Source: Kiritimatiellia bacterium (lineage in GTDB: Bacteria; Verrucomicrobiota; Kiritimatiellia; JAFGHX01). From it: a DNA stretch of 36,289 nucleotides. This document shows positions 24,586 through 33,645 of the stretch, in pieces; within the stretch, counting starts at the first letter, position 1, and each line of letters begins with the position of its first letter. The notes beneath the pieces were generated by a model that was not told the origin of the DNA, did not search any database, and saw only the letters and a program-made list of their open reading frames with translations. The translations under genes were made by a program, and so were the position numbers. Location of the stretch: positions 1 to 36,289 of the forward strand of contig JAFGHX010000176.1 in NCBI GenBank assembly GCA_016929905.1, read 5' to 3'.

Positions 24586-25891
24586 GCTCGGCCTCTCTTC
24601 CTTCCAGGACAAGCACGCAGTCCGGGTCCCCTGCCCCGGCCGGGGGCGTGAATGTGACCTCGCCCGCCTTGACGTAATCCCCGATCCCGTCATACGCCCC
24701 CGCCCTCGGGTCAAACCAGCTCGCCTTCACCCGCTCCGCGCGGATCTGGCCGGTGTCGACACGGATCGTCTGGCCTTCGGGCACGTAGGCGAGCGCGAAG
24801 CGCCCGTCTTCCGCCCGCGCGGCAGGCACGTACGTTCCGTCTTCCCCCCGACCCCGGCTGATGAGTGCGCCGTCCTGGTCCGGCACAAGCCGGTACCACG
24901 GGTACTTTGTCAGAAGCGCCTTCATGTGCCGCATCTGGCCGGCGCCGGGCAGGTCCATCGCGTCTTTCCAGTGCATGTCCACATCGCGCGGCGGCGGTTC
25001 GTCCGACGGCACATGGAACGACCAGGCGTCCCGGCAGCCGTAGGTGTGGCCCATGGCGCCGGACAGCATGCTGTTGTAAGCGCCTTTGCGAACCTGGTGC
25101 GCCGTCACCTTGCGGCCCTTCTCGGATTTGTAGAAGAACTCGTGGCTGTTCTCATATCGGGTCTCCCCGTCCACGACCGGCTTTGGCGGCTGGCGATTGT
25201 AGTCGGCCAGGATCTCGAGGTAGTTGGCGCGGTCGATCCGCGTGCCGGTCTGCAGCATATTGAAGTCCAGCCAATCGCTCTGATGGAACCAGCGCGAGCT
25301 GGACGGACCGCCCTGGTGCGGCATGGGGTGATAGGTCATCAGATGCCGGTCGTCATCGCCCGCGGCGAGCCCGGCTCCCATCGCTTCCCATACGGCTCTG
25401 TGCGGCGCCTCGTTCGGGTTGTGGTCGCCGCCCAGCACCCACACCAGCCGCCGATCCTTGTAGCGCCGGCCCAGGTACTCGCCGTAGGCCCGTGCGTTGG
25501 CACGGTTGAAGATGATGAACTCCCGGTCGTTCCGGGTCGGCCCGACGAACCCGCCCCAGGCCGGCAGCAGCGCGGCGACGAAGCCGGCCTGTTCGATACG
25601 GTCCAGCGCCCAATCGATCCGCCGGAAAAACGCTTCGTTGGGCCGGGCCGGGTCGTTGTCAAGCAGCGCGAATTCGCCGTCGCTCGTGGGCCGGCCCGCC
25701 TGGCCGGCGGGGCCGCGCCCCATCAGGATTACCGCCTGCATCACGGTGAACCCCTTGCCCGCGCGGTTGGCCAGGTAGGTCTCGATGTCGGCGGGCGCCT
25801 GAAAGAACAGGTGCCACGCCGTGTCGGCCAGGTAGAAGAAGGGCGTTCCATCATCCTCGGTTAGGTAGCGGCCGTTTGGGCTGATCTTCAT
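24578..25891 (-). CDS. GH140-like (apiosidase-type, DUF4038) glycoside hydrolase
   Basis: A 437-residue protein opening with MKISPNGRYLTEDDGTPFFY, the N-terminal signature of the DUF4038/GH140 family, whose characterised member removes apiose-linked chains from rhamnogalacturonan II. Candidate catalytic residues are D156 (VLGGDHNP) as acid/base and E243 (VVDGETRYE) as nucleophile, both in place. A Collagen_bind_2-like C-terminal domain follows (about 350-435, SWFDPRAGAY). No signal peptide is present, so it should be cytoplasmic, unlike the secreted archetype. GAGGAG precedes the ATG. Its stop overlaps the start of the following gene by 8 bp. Family assignment is good; apiose specificity is inferred. 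Confidence 0.85.
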   Translation of the reverse strand: MKISPNGRYLTEDDGTPFFYLADTAWHLFFQAPADIETYLANRAGKGFTVMQAVILMGRGPAGQAGRPTSDGEFALLDNDPARPNEAFFRRIDWALDRIEQAGFVAALLPAWGGFVGPTRNDREFIIFNRANARAYGEYLGRRYKDRRLVWVLGGDHNPNEAPHRAVWEAMGAGLAAGDDDRHLMTYHPMPHQGGPSSSRWFHQSDWLDFNMLQTGTRIDRANYLEILADYNRQPPKPVVDGETRYENSHEFFYKSEKGRKVTAHQVRKGAYNSMLSGAMGHTYGCRDAWSFHVPSDEPPPRDVDMHWKDAMDLPGAGQMRHMKALLTKYPWYRLVPDQDGALISRGRGEDGTYVPAARAEDGRFALAYVPEGQTIRVDTGQIRAERVKASWFDPRAGAYDGIGDYVKAGEVTFTPPAGAGDPDCVLVLEGREAERE

Positions 25892-25913
25892 GGTTGTGTG
25901 CTCCTCTTCACAA

Positions 25914-25994
25914 ACTTGCTCGAGAACTTACTCGGGAACTTGGCTCGGCCCAACCGGCAACGTGAGGGAGAGCCGAGAAAGAGCTCGAGCAAGT
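25914..25994. repeat. 12-bp-unit repeat (family B), site 2, with inverted arms
   Basis: Positions 25914-25941 are the exact reverse complement of the 28-bp family B sequence. ACTTGCTCGAG (25914-25924) pairs perfectly with CTCGAGCAAGT (25984-25994), with an inner CTCGGC/GCCGAG pair, so a long hairpin can form. It occupies the gap between the stop of the GH140-like gene ending at 26044 and the start of the next at 25891. Confidence 0.8.
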
Positions 25995-26043
25995 TCCTTT
26001 CGAATTGGGCTTCACCAGATTCCCGGTGCGGGCCACGCCCGAA

Positions 26044-27390
26044 CTAGACCCCCTGCACCACCAGCGCGTAGTCCGCATCCTCTTCGTCCGCCGGCGGCGT
26101 GAACTCGATCTCGCCGGCCGCCGGATACTCGCCCGCGTCGACATACTCGCCTGCGCGCGGATTGAACCATCGGGCCTTCGCCCGCTCCGCGTCGATCCGC
26201 CCGAAGTCCACGGCGAAGCTCTGCCGCACCGGGGTGTACACCACGGCGAACGTGCCGTCCGCGGCCCGGGCGGCGGGGATATACGTCATGCTCTCGGTGC
26301 TCGCGCCTGACGCCACCTCGGCGATGTCCGTACGGTCCAGTTGCGCATAGGTGATGGTCTGTTTCGAGACCAGCTCGTGTTGCTGGTCTGGAACCAGCCG
26401 ATGCCAGGGATAATCCGTGAACAGCCGCTTCAGATGCCCCATATGAAAGGCGCCTGGGAAATCCATGGCGTCCTGCCAATGCGTGTCCACGTCGCGTTTC
26501 GGCTCCTCGTCGCCGGGCACGTGGAAGGACCACACATCGCGGCAGCCGTACGTGTGGCCGAGCGCGCCGGACAGCATCGCGTTGTAGGCGGCCTGCCGCA
26601 CGTGGCGCGGCAGCATGCGCGGCCCGGTCTTCTTTCCGAAATCGCGATGGCTGTGTTCGTACCGCGTCTCGCCATCCACCACGGGTTTGGCGGGCTGCAG
26701 GTTGTAGTCGTGCAGGATGAACGCGTAAGTGTCCCACCACTTCGTGGAAGTCTGCATCATGTTGTAGTCCAGCCATGGCTCGTTGTGGAACCAGCGGGAA
26801 CTGGACAAAGCCGGGCGCGTGCTCGGGTGATACGTCATCAGATGGCCGCCGCCGTCGGTTTCCTTGATGCCGTCGACCATGGCGCGCAGGACCGCGATCT
26901 GCTCGTCGTTCTCCGGGCATCGATCCCCGCCCGTCACCCAGATCACCGGCTTGTCGCCGTAGCGCGCGCCGATGAACCGGCCGTAAGCCTTTGCGGTCTG
27001 GCGATCGAACAGGAGGTTGCTGGGCCGCCACTTCGCGGAGATGATGAACGAAGCCCACGAGGGCAACATGGCAACGACCAACCCCAGCTCCTCGGCGATA
27101 TCGACAATCCTGTCGACATGGGCGAAGAACCTGGGGTTCGGCTCCTTCAACGTGTCGCCCAGGAACGCGGCTTCTCCCTCGAAATTCCGCACGAAGAGCC
27201 CCTCCTCGCGATAGACCTCGAACACGCAGCACGGTTGGACGACGGTGAACCCCTTCTCCTTCCTGTTCCGCAGGTAACGCGCGGCGTCCTGCTCCGTCTG
27301 ATAGAACAGGGACCACGAGGTGTCCGCGAGGTAGAAGAAGGGTTGGCCGTCGTCGGTTTCGAGATAGCGTCCGTTTGCGCTGACTTTCAT
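26044..27390 (-). CDS. GH140-like (apiosidase-type, DUF4038) glycoside hydrolase, second copy
   Basis: A 448-residue paralogue of the 24578-25891 product. The frame is open far upstream inside the sulfatase gene, but the real start is the ATG at 27390: it overlaps the sulfatase stop by 4 bp (ATGA) and gives MKVSANGRYLETDDGQPFFY, matching the family. Candidate catalytic residues are D156 (VTGGDRCP) and E241 (VVDGETRYE). The Collagen_bind_2-like tail ends ADYALVVQGV. There is no signal peptide. The middle differs most from its paralogue (VFEVYREEGLFVRN replaces the MGRGPAGQ region), suggesting a different side-chain specificity. It is translationally coupled to the sulfatase and probably acts with it on the same oligosaccharide. 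Confidence 0.85.
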   Translation of the reverse strand: MKVSANGRYLETDDGQPFFYLADTSWSLFYQTEQDAARYLRNRKEKGFTVVQPCCVFEVYREEGLFVRNFEGEAAFLGDTLKEPNPRFFAHVDRIVDIAEELGLVVAMLPSWASFIISAKWRPSNLLFDRQTAKAYGRFIGARYGDKPVIWVTGGDRCPENDEQIAVLRAMVDGIKETDGGGHLMTYHPSTRPALSSSRWFHNEPWLDYNMMQTSTKWWDTYAFILHDYNLQPAKPVVDGETRYEHSHRDFGKKTGPRMLPRHVRQAAYNAMLSGALGHTYGCRDVWSFHVPGDEEPKRDVDTHWQDAMDFPGAFHMGHLKRLFTDYPWHRLVPDQQHELVSKQTITYAQLDRTDIAEVASGASTESMTYIPAARAADGTFAVVYTPVRQSFAVDFGRIDAERAKARWFNPRAGEYVDAGEYPAAGEIEFTPPADEEDADYALVVQGV

Positions 27391-28832
27391 CTGTCGGCTC
27401 CTGTGGCGCGGCCGCCCGGCCGATCGGGCCAGGACGGGCCTTTTCCGTTGTTTACGCACTGCAGCAGGCACAGGCGCCGGGCCTGGCTCGCCAGGGCGCG
27501 GCGCTCGATATCCTCCGGATCGAACTGCGAGAGGATGCGCGCCTGCATCTCCCTTTCCGTTCGGCGATAGTCCGCCCTGCCCGCCAGGTTCGTCCATTCG
27601 CCGGGATCCTCCTTCACGTTGTACAACTGCGCCGGCTCGGTGTGCACATAGACATACTTGAAATCGCCGCGCCGCAGCATGAAGCACGCGTGCTGCACGC
27701 CCTGGCCGTGCGATTCCGATATCACCTCCCGGTCGCCGGCGGCGGTGCGGCCGTCGAGCAGCGGCAACAGGCTTCGGCTGTCTGCGTCCGCGGGTGCCCG
27801 CGCGCCCGCCGCCTCGACGAAGGTACTGAACAGATCCAGGAGTGAAACCGGAGCCGCGCAGGTCGTACCCGGCGCGGCGCGGCCGGGCCAGCGCAGGATC
27901 AGCGGTATCCGGGAGGCGTACTCGTAGAACGACCGCTTCTGCACCATGGCGCGTTCGCCGAGCATGTCGCCATGATCGGAGGTGAACACCACCAGCGTGT
28001 TGTCCGACCAGCCTCGTTCCTCCAACACCTGCAGCAGCTCGCCCACCTTTCGGTCGATGTACGTCACGCAGGCGTAATAGGCCCGGCGCAGATTCGTCAT
28101 GGCCGGCCTGCTGGTCAGGTCCACCTTCTCGACGCCGTGGTAGCGGTTGTTCCAGTGGTCCATGGGGTGGCGGTGCCCGGCGAGATCCTCGGGCAACACG
28201 GGAACGGCGATATCCGCGCCGTCGTACAGAGCCCAAAGGTCCGGCGGCGGATGGAACGGCTCATGCGGATGGTGGTAGGAGACCTTCAGCAGGAACGGCG
28301 CGTCCCGGTCGTAGCCGCGGAGCCATGCGACGGCGGCCGTGTGCGCCTCGTCGTCGAAAGCGCGGTGTTTCGAACGCTCGCGCGGGCCGGCCGTGACGTA
28401 GTCCCTCGCGTGCGCTTTGTTCTGCGGGTGTCGCCAGTCGGGCGTAAGCCCGAAGCCGGTGTCGCAAATATCGCCGGTCAGCCGCTCGTTCAGGCCGTGC
28501 ATCTGGTCGGGGCCGATCCAGTGCATCTTCCCGGCGGCGGCGCAGTGGTACCCGGCACGGCGCAGGTGATGGAAGACGGTCGGAAACTCGGCGCGGAGTT
28601 CCGCGCCGTTGTCAAACACCTCGTTGCGGGAGGAATACAGGCCCGTGATCAGGCAGGCCCGGGCCGGGACGCAGACGGGATGGGGGGAGTAGGCGGCATC
28701 GAACCGGACGCTCTCGGCGGTGAACCGGTCGAGATGCGGCGTCTTCACCACCGGATGCCCATAGGCGCCGGTCAGCATCGGCACGAGCTGATCGGCCATG
28801 ATCAGGAGGATATTGGGCTTGTCGGCACTCAT
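27387..28832 (-). CDS. Sulfatase, choline-sulfatase-like
   Basis: A 481-residue type I sulfatase. PNILLIMADQL supplies the N-terminal metal ligands (D14, Q15). C54 in CVPARA is the residue converted to formylglycine, and TSDHGDMLGER is the second metal-binding site. The C-terminal RRALASQARRLCLLQ resembles the choline-sulfatase C-terminal region, and the MADQL motif also fits that group. No signal peptide is seen, so it should be cytoplasmic. It needs a formylglycine-generating or anaerobic maturating enzyme, not found here. Start and stop overlap both neighbours by 4 bp (ATGA at 28832 and 27390), placing it firmly in the glycosidase operon, so the substrate is more likely a sulfated sugar than choline sulfate; this is inference. 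Confidence 0.9.
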   Translation of the reverse strand: MSADKPNILLIMADQLVPMLTGAYGHPVVKTPHLDRFTAESVRFDAAYSPHPVCVPARACLITGLYSSRNEVFDNGAELRAEFPTVFHHLRRAGYHCAAAGKMHWIGPDQMHGLNERLTGDICDTGFGLTPDWRHPQNKAHARDYVTAGPRERSKHRAFDDEAHTAAVAWLRGYDRDAPFLLKVSYHHPHEPFHPPPDLWALYDGADIAVPVLPEDLAGHRHPMDHWNNRYHGVEKVDLTSRPAMTNLRRAYYACVTYIDRKVGELLQVLEERGWSDNTLVVFTSDHGDMLGERAMVQKRSFYEYASRIPLILRWPGRAAPGTTCAAPVSLLDLFSTFVEAAGARAPADADSRSLLPLLDGRTAAGDREVISESHGQGVQHACFMLRRGDFKYVYVHTEPAQLYNVKEDPGEWTNLAGRADYRRTEREMQARILSQFDPEDIERRALASQARRLCLLQCVNNGKGPSWPDRPGGRATGADR

Positions 28833-29668
28833 GATTCGGCAATCCGCACGCTCGTCGCCGCCTCCCGTGAAGGCTTCCGCCCGCGCAGGATCTCACCCAC
28901 TCTCTCGAATCCGGTTTCGCCACTGGTCAGCACCTCGACGCCGAACGCCGCCCGACAATCCGGGTACGACAGCTTGAACACCGTCATCGAGAGCTGGGCC
29001 AGCACGACCACGTCGATCTTCTCCCCAACGCACGCCTCCCGAATGGCGCCGGCAATGGCTTCGTTGTGCCCGGCGATATCGCCGGCGCCGAGCCGCTCGA
29101 AGGCCTCTTCCACGGTTGCCCCCGCAAAAGAGACCTGCATGCCCATCCGGTCCGCCGTCTCACGCAGCAACGCCTGGGTGCTCTTGACGGTGGGCCCATG
29201 CGTGGCCACCACCAGAATCCGGCCGCCGTTGGCCACGGCGCGCTCCATCATCGGCTCGTCGATCTGGACAACCGGCACGCCGTGCCGGGCCATGGCGTCC
29301 TTCACGGCGCCCGCGGCACGGTTCATGGTCGAACAGGTAATCAGCACCGCGTCCACCGGCCACAGGGCGACGAGGTCCTCGGCGTACCGCACAAACAGCT
29401 CGATGTTGACCGGCGGCGGGCACGGTTCGCCCTTATGGTGCGCGTTCATGAAATTGAGCTGGACCGCTTCGTTGCCCACGTTCACCAGCTTGACGCCCGG
29501 CAGGATCTGCCGGCCGAAATAGGTGGCCCACAACGCGATCCACGACGAGCCGTTCACCAGCCCCAGGCTCTTGCCCTGGAGCCGCGGATCGGCGGCGCGC
29601 GCCGCCTCCAGCGTCGGGACCCCCGTCACCTTCATGTACAGGCCGAACAGGTCAATGGGATCAAACAC
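28829..29668 (-). CDS. Asp/Glu/hydantoin racemase-family protein
   Basis: A 279-residue protein of the Asp/Glu racemase superfamily. The GTG at 29668 is preferred to the ATG at 29731 because AAGGAG is seven bases upstream and the extra N-terminus would run into an intergenic repeat. The first catalytic cysteine is present (C112, LITCSTMNRA). The expected second cysteine position reads LAQLSM (223-228), so a two-base racemase mechanism is doubtful. Single-cysteine members include decarboxylases and isomerases, so another reaction is possible. It is coupled to the sulfatase by an ATGA overlap and lies within the glycan-catabolic cluster; its role there is unclear. Confidence 0.8.
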   Translation of the reverse strand: MFDPIDLFGLYMKVTGVPTLEAARAADPRLQGKSLGLVNGSSWIALWATYFGRQILPGVKLVNVGNEAVQLNFMNAHHKGEPCPPPVNIELFVRYAEDLVALWPVDAVLITCSTMNRAAGAVKDAMARHGVPVVQIDEPMMERAVANGGRILVVATHGPTVKSTQALLRETADRMGMQVSFAGATVEEAFERLGAGDIAGHNEAIAGAIREACVGEKIDVVVLAQLSMTVFKLSYPDCRAAFGVEVLTSGETGFERVGEILRGRKPSREAATSVRIAES

Positions 29669-29708
29669 GGCTTCGCTCCTTGCGCTTCCCCAGCGCGCGG
29701 GGAGTTTC

Positions 29709-29785
29709 TCCAACGGATGAATGAACCGCAACGGATGCAGATCCTATTCCAAATCCCATCAGCGGCCGTCCATTCATCCGCTGAA
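29709..29785. repeat. Family C repeat, inverted pair
   Basis: TCCAACGGATGAATGAACCG... (29709-29737) faces an imperfect inverted copy (29757-29785) across 19 bases, giving a long interrupted hairpin. The same family is present four times at 36099-36276. It fills the gap between the DUF5060 gene stop (29821) and the racemase-like gene start (29668). Confidence 0.75.
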
Positions 29786-29820
29786 CATCATCCCGATCTT
29801 CGTTCCACTTCAAACGTACA

Positions 29821-31374
29821 CTATTCGCTATCCATTCTCCGCAGGTGCAGCACCCAATCGTTTTCCTGGTCCGGCGCCGCGAACGTCGGGTGGTGGTGGT
29901 TCGTGATGCGGACGGTGCCGGCCTTGCCGACCGCCTCGGGGGGGACCTCTTCCCGGCTCTGCGGCACGACGAACTCGCCCGCGTGGGTCCGCTCGCCCGT
30001 GCGGGGGTTGTACCACGCCGCCAGCACCGTTCCGCGCACATGGGTCAGGTTCACGGTGACGGCCTGGCCCTTCGCCATGTAGACGACGTATTCGCGGCCG
30101 GGCGCGGCGAGACAGAAGACTTCCTCGGCATTGCAGCCGGAGACGAAGTGATTGCCCGGCTGCATGTGCCGGTAGGGCGTGCGCTCCATGAACGCCGGCA
30201 GGTGCCGGAGCGCGTCCGGCACGGCGGTACCGACGGCGTCGTCGAGATTGCACGAGAAGTACACCGCGATTTTCGGCCCCTTCGTCTTGTCGCCGTACGT
30301 CCCGTAGCCGCCCGCCATCGCGATGGCCCAGTGATCCTGCCGCACGTTGTCCGGGTCGTTCGGCGGTTTGATCGTGTCCAACTCGTATCCGTATTCCTCG
30401 TTCAACACCGGCTTGCCGAACCCTCCGTTCTGGAGAATGGTTCGGTTCATCTCGAACGGTGTTCCGCGCTCCTGGAGACTGGACATGTCCGTCCACTCCT
30501 TGTCGTGGAACTCGAACCGACCGTAGTGGTGACAGGCGGTCAGCCGCTCGTACGGGTCCAGCACGTGCAGGCAGCGCCCCAGTTCGTCCATCTCGTCGTA
30601 GGTGAAGCTGTGGCCGCGATGCCACTCGTTGGCGACGTTCCACACGACGTTCCAGTACGCGCCAAGCCGCGCCACCGCGTACCGGAAGTAGGCTTTGCAG
30701 ACGGCCATCTTTTCCGCGCCGATCACGTCCGGCTTGAACGGTTCATCGAACGGATGCAGCAGGATGACGGACGCCACCATGCCGCGGCGCGCCATCTCCC
30801 GGATGACGCCCTCCGCGTCGCGAAACGTGCGCAGGCTGAACGCGGCGAAGTCGGGGCTGGCGGCGCTGCCGCCCCAGGGCCAGACGACGTCGCCCAGCGT
30901 CGGCCATGTGGTCTGCTGCAGGAAGAACCGGTTCCAGTTGAACCGGCGTTCGGCATAGTAATCCAGAAACCGGCAGAACCGGTCCTCCGCATGGCGGTAG
31001 GCGGCAATCGCGTTGTAGGCCGTGTTGCCCAGCATGTAGAAAGGCGTGCCGTCGGCAAACAGGAAGTGGTTCGGATGGGCCGAATCCACGCGCAGCGGGC
31101 CGGGCAGAGACGAGGGCGTGCAGCAGAAGGCGCCGTGCCGAACGGCTTTTTCCCCGACCCGGACGACGTACTCCCAACGCCCGAGTTGCCCGGGCATGAA
31201 GCGGACTTTGTAGGTGTCGTCCCCGTCGTAGAAACCGCAAACCTCCGTGCGCGCGCCTGCCGCGTCGCTGAACAGCGCGCGGACCGGCAACTCGAACGGG
31301 TTCTTCGGCCGGCGCTCCTGTTTGATGCTGAGTTCCAGGACGTCGTACAGCGGCACGTCTTCCGTCTTCTTCAT
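29821..31374 (-). CDS. DUF5060/DUF4038-type glycoside hydrolase
   Basis: A 517-residue protein without signal peptide. The N-terminal DUF5060 beta-sandwich covers about 1-92 (DDTYKVRFMPGQLGRWEYVV). The TIM barrel (about 100-420) starts at HFLFADGTPFYMLGNTAYNA and has a clear clan GH-A pair: acid/base E250 (NVANEW) and nucleophile E326 or E327 (VLNEEYGYE). A beta-sandwich tail (AAWYNPRTGER, NDWVLHLRRM) follows. The ATG at 31374 overlaps the transketolase stop (ATGA) behind GAGGAGG, so it is co-translated with the split transketolase genes. It is a distant relative of the 22993-24585 product. Substrate is unknown. Confidence 0.85.
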   Translation of the reverse strand: MKKTEDVPLYDVLELSIKQERRPKNPFELPVRALFSDAAGARTEVCGFYDGDDTYKVRFMPGQLGRWEYVVRVGEKAVRHGAFCCTPSSLPGPLRVDSAHPNHFLFADGTPFYMLGNTAYNAIAAYRHAEDRFCRFLDYYAERRFNWNRFFLQQTTWPTLGDVVWPWGGSAASPDFAAFSLRTFRDAEGVIREMARRGMVASVILLHPFDEPFKPDVIGAEKMAVCKAYFRYAVARLGAYWNVVWNVANEWHRGHSFTYDEMDELGRCLHVLDPYERLTACHHYGRFEFHDKEWTDMSSLQERGTPFEMNRTILQNGGFGKPVLNEEYGYELDTIKPPNDPDNVRQDHWAIAMAGGYGTYGDKTKGPKIAVYFSCNLDDAVGTAVPDALRHLPAFMERTPYRHMQPGNHFVSGCNAEEVFCLAAPGREYVVYMAKGQAVTVNLTHVRGTVLAAWYNPRTGERTHAGEFVVPQSREEVPPEAVGKAGTVRITNHHHPTFAAPDQENDWVLHLRRMDSE

Positions 31375-32351
31375 GCGGACCTCCTCAGCGCGAGCGTCGC
31401 CTCCGCCTTCGCCACGACGTCGTCGGACGTCATCTTGTAGCGGAAGAGCAGATCGTTCACGTGGCCGGTGTGGATGAAGTCATCCGGGTCCGAACCCACC
31501 GCCCCCACGGGAACGCCCGCGCCGCGTGCCGCGAGCGCCTCGGCCACCAGCGAGTACAGGCCCCCGCTCACGCAATGGTTCTCCAGGGTGACGATGGCCG
31601 GAACCTTCGCGGCCATGTCGTCAAGCAGTTCCCTGTCGAACGGTTTCAGCGAAGGATGATGGTCGACACGGGCCTTGATGCCTTTCGCCGCCAGTTTGCG
31701 GGCCGCGATCTTCGCGGTCTTGACCATGTAGCCGGTGCAGACCAACCCGATATCGGCGCCCTCGTCCACAACCGTCACGCCCTTGCCGAGCCGAAAGGTG
31801 TAGCCGGCGCCGATTTCGTTGTGTTCCACTTCGCAGCGGACAATGCGGATATAGAACGGGCCCGGCGTCTCGACGGCACATCGCAGCGCTTGCGCCATCT
31901 CGTCGTTGCAGCCCGGCTCGACAATCGTGAGGTTCGGAATCCGCAGCAGGAGGCCCAGCTCCTTGTCGCTCTGGTGTGTGGCGCCCGCCTTGCCGGTAAA
32001 CAACCCCACGTAGGCGCCGAGTATCTTCACGTTCAGATTGCCGTAGGCCACCGTGACGTAAAGCTGGTCCATGAACCGCCTGCAGAACGCGTCGAATGTG
32101 CACGGGAACGGGATGTACCCTTCCTGCGACAGGCCGGCCGCGACGGCGATCAGGTTCTGCTCGGCAATGCCGACCTTCACGAACTTGCCGGGATGGAAAT
32201 GCTCGAAGATGTGCAGCCCCGTCGAACTGCGCAGGTCGGCGTCCAACGCCACGATGTTGGGGTGCGCCTCGGCAAGCTCGGCGAGCGCGTGCCCCATCTG
32301 GTAGCGCATCTCCTTGGTCTTCGCCCTGTCCGGTATGGTGAATTGCGCCAT
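31371..32351 (-). CDS. Transketolase, C-terminal subunit
   Basis: A 326-residue protein corresponding to the pyrimidine-binding and C-terminal domains of transketolase. GIAEQNLIAVAAG (61-73) includes the cofactor-activating E64. The C-terminal third (GYMVKTAKIAARKLAAKGIKA) is the transketolase_C domain. The start at 32351 has GGAGGGT upstream; the frame extends to 32381 but without support. It pairs with the N-terminal subunit ending 29 bp upstream to form a heteromeric enzyme transferring a two-carbon unit with thiamine diphosphate. Split transketolases occur in several sugar pathways, including the apulose-4-phosphate transketolase (AptA/AptB) of D-apiose breakdown, which would fit the GH140-like neighbours. 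Confidence 0.9.
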   Translation of the reverse strand: MAQFTIPDRAKTKEMRYQMGHALAELAEAHPNIVALDADLRSSTGLHIFEHFHPGKFVKVGIAEQNLIAVAAGLSQEGYIPFPCTFDAFCRRFMDQLYVTVAYGNLNVKILGAYVGLFTGKAGATHQSDKELGLLLRIPNLTIVEPGCNDEMAQALRCAVETPGPFYIRIVRCEVEHNEIGAGYTFRLGKGVTVVDEGADIGLVCTGYMVKTAKIAARKLAAKGIKARVDHHPSLKPFDRELLDDMAAKVPAIVTLENHCVSGGLYSLVAEALAARGAGVPVGAVGSDPDDFIHTGHVNDLLFRYKMTSDDVVAKAEATLALRRSA

Positions 32352-32380
32352 GGTGCTACCCTCCTGAATGCTCGGGAACA

Positions 32381-33430
32381 CTAAGCCTGTTTCTCGGAAA
32401 TCCTGTCGGGATTGTCGTGCACCGGCGGCATGACCTCAATGGCTCCGCCGAGCGCGGCGGGAAATGCTTCGGGTATGCCCAGCCGTTTCCCGTCCTGCAG
32501 CCATAACTCGTGCAGCCAGCCCTGTGCGGCTTCCACGCTGCGCGGCGCAGAGGTGTGCCAGTTCGGGTTGTACTGGCATTCCTGCACTTTCTTCCCCTTG
32601 ACCGTGTTGACCACCAGCGAAATCGGCCTGCCGCGCCGCTGTTGGCGCAGGGTCGTGAACAGATTGACAAGCTCCGATACGTCATGGCCGTTCCCGATCT
32701 CGTGCACGTCGTGGTTGAACGCCGCCAGTTTGTCGGCCAGCGGCTCCACCCCCATGTCCAGGCTCACGAACCCCTTTGCCTGTACCTTGTTGTTGTCGAT
32801 GATGAATAGGACGTTGTCCAACCGGTACTGGCCGGCGGCCATGAACGCTTCCCACACGGAGCCTTCGTTGCATTCGCCGTCGCCGATCAACACGTACACC
32901 ATCCGGTCGTTGTGATCGGGACCGTTCCGGCGGATGCCCAGCGCACGGCCGACCGCCACCCCGGGAATCTGACCCAGCGATCCGCCGCTGATCTCGATGC
33001 CCGGCGTGCGGAGGCAGTCCGGGTGCGATTCCAGGTGGGAATCCCAGTAGCCGTACCCCTTCAAATCCGAGATCGGAAAATATCCGAACAGCGCCAGCGC
33101 CGTGTACTGCGACGGACAGGCGTGGCATTTTGACAGGTAAAAGACGTCGCGCATCCCCCAGCCCGGGTCGCCCGGCTTGAACCGTAGAACGTAGTTGTAC
33201 AGCACGGCCAGCAGTTCCACCTCCGACAGACTGCCGCCCGGATGCCCTAATGCCCCGCACGTCATCTCGTAGACCGTGTAGCTGCGGATCAAGTAGGCCA
33301 ACACTTCCGTGTTCCGCAACAGATCCCCGTACCCCGCGTGGAACGGCAGGCAATCGTACACCCGGCTCAAATCCTCCCGGTACGGCCGCCAGAATGGCGA
33401 ATAGTCCATGGGATCCGGTTTTCGGCTCAT
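32381..33430 (-). CDS. Transketolase, N-terminal (TPP-binding) subunit
   Basis: A 349-residue protein corresponding to the pyrophosphate-binding half of transketolase: GHPGG (62-66) and the thiamine diphosphate/magnesium motif GDGECNEG (183) to NN (213-214), with normal spacing. The start at 33430 is chosen because GGAGGTG precedes it and the longer frame to 33523 adds unrelated residues. The C-terminal subunit follows after 29 bp. The 215-bp gap upstream, holding a family B repeat and an AT-rich stretch, separates it from the AraC gene and probably contains the operon promoter. Specificity (general pentose phosphate or a dedicated sugar) cannot be told from sequence alone. Confidence 0.9.
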   Translation of the reverse strand: MSRKPDPMDYSPFWRPYREDLSRVYDCLPFHAGYGDLLRNTEVLAYLIRSYTVYEMTCGALGHPGGSLSEVELLAVLYNYVLRFKPGDPGWGMRDVFYLSKCHACPSQYTALALFGYFPISDLKGYGYWDSHLESHPDCLRTPGIEISGGSLGQIPGVAVGRALGIRRNGPDHNDRMVYVLIGDGECNEGSVWEAFMAAGQYRLDNVLFIIDNNKVQAKGFVSLDMGVEPLADKLAAFNHDVHEIGNGHDVSELVNLFTTLRQQRRGRPISLVVNTVKGKKVQECQYNPNWHTSAPRSVEAAQGWLHELWLQDGKRLGIPEAFPAALGGAIEVMPPVHDNPDRISEKQA

Positions 33431-33616
33431 CGACAAACACCTCCTGTTTGGATCCACCCCCCGAGTATCGGGCATGCCTTCGGGGCCCTGAATATAAAAA
33501 TAGCATGATTTTGAGCACAACATCTCCCATTTTTAGTTGTTAGAATTGTAAAATACGTGAATTTGCACGCTCCTCAAGGAACGGGATCGAGAACCTACTG
33601 GAGAACTCGTTCGAGC

Positions 33617-33644
33617 AAGTTCCCGAGTAAGTTCTCGAGCAAGT
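33617..33644. repeat. 12-bp-unit repeat (family B), site 3
   Basis: An exact copy of the 28-bp family B sequence (AAGTTCCCGAGT AAGTTCTC... units), preceded by degenerate units from about 33590. It ends directly at the AraC stop codon (33646). All three family B sites sit just 3' of a minus-strand gene. Confidence 0.8.
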
Positions 33645-33645
33645 C

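Noticed and set aside
27387..28832. Firm naming as BetC choline sulfatase
   Set aside because: MADQL and the C-terminal region resemble that group, but no choline/betaine genes are nearby and the operon is glycosidic, so I left the symbol empty.
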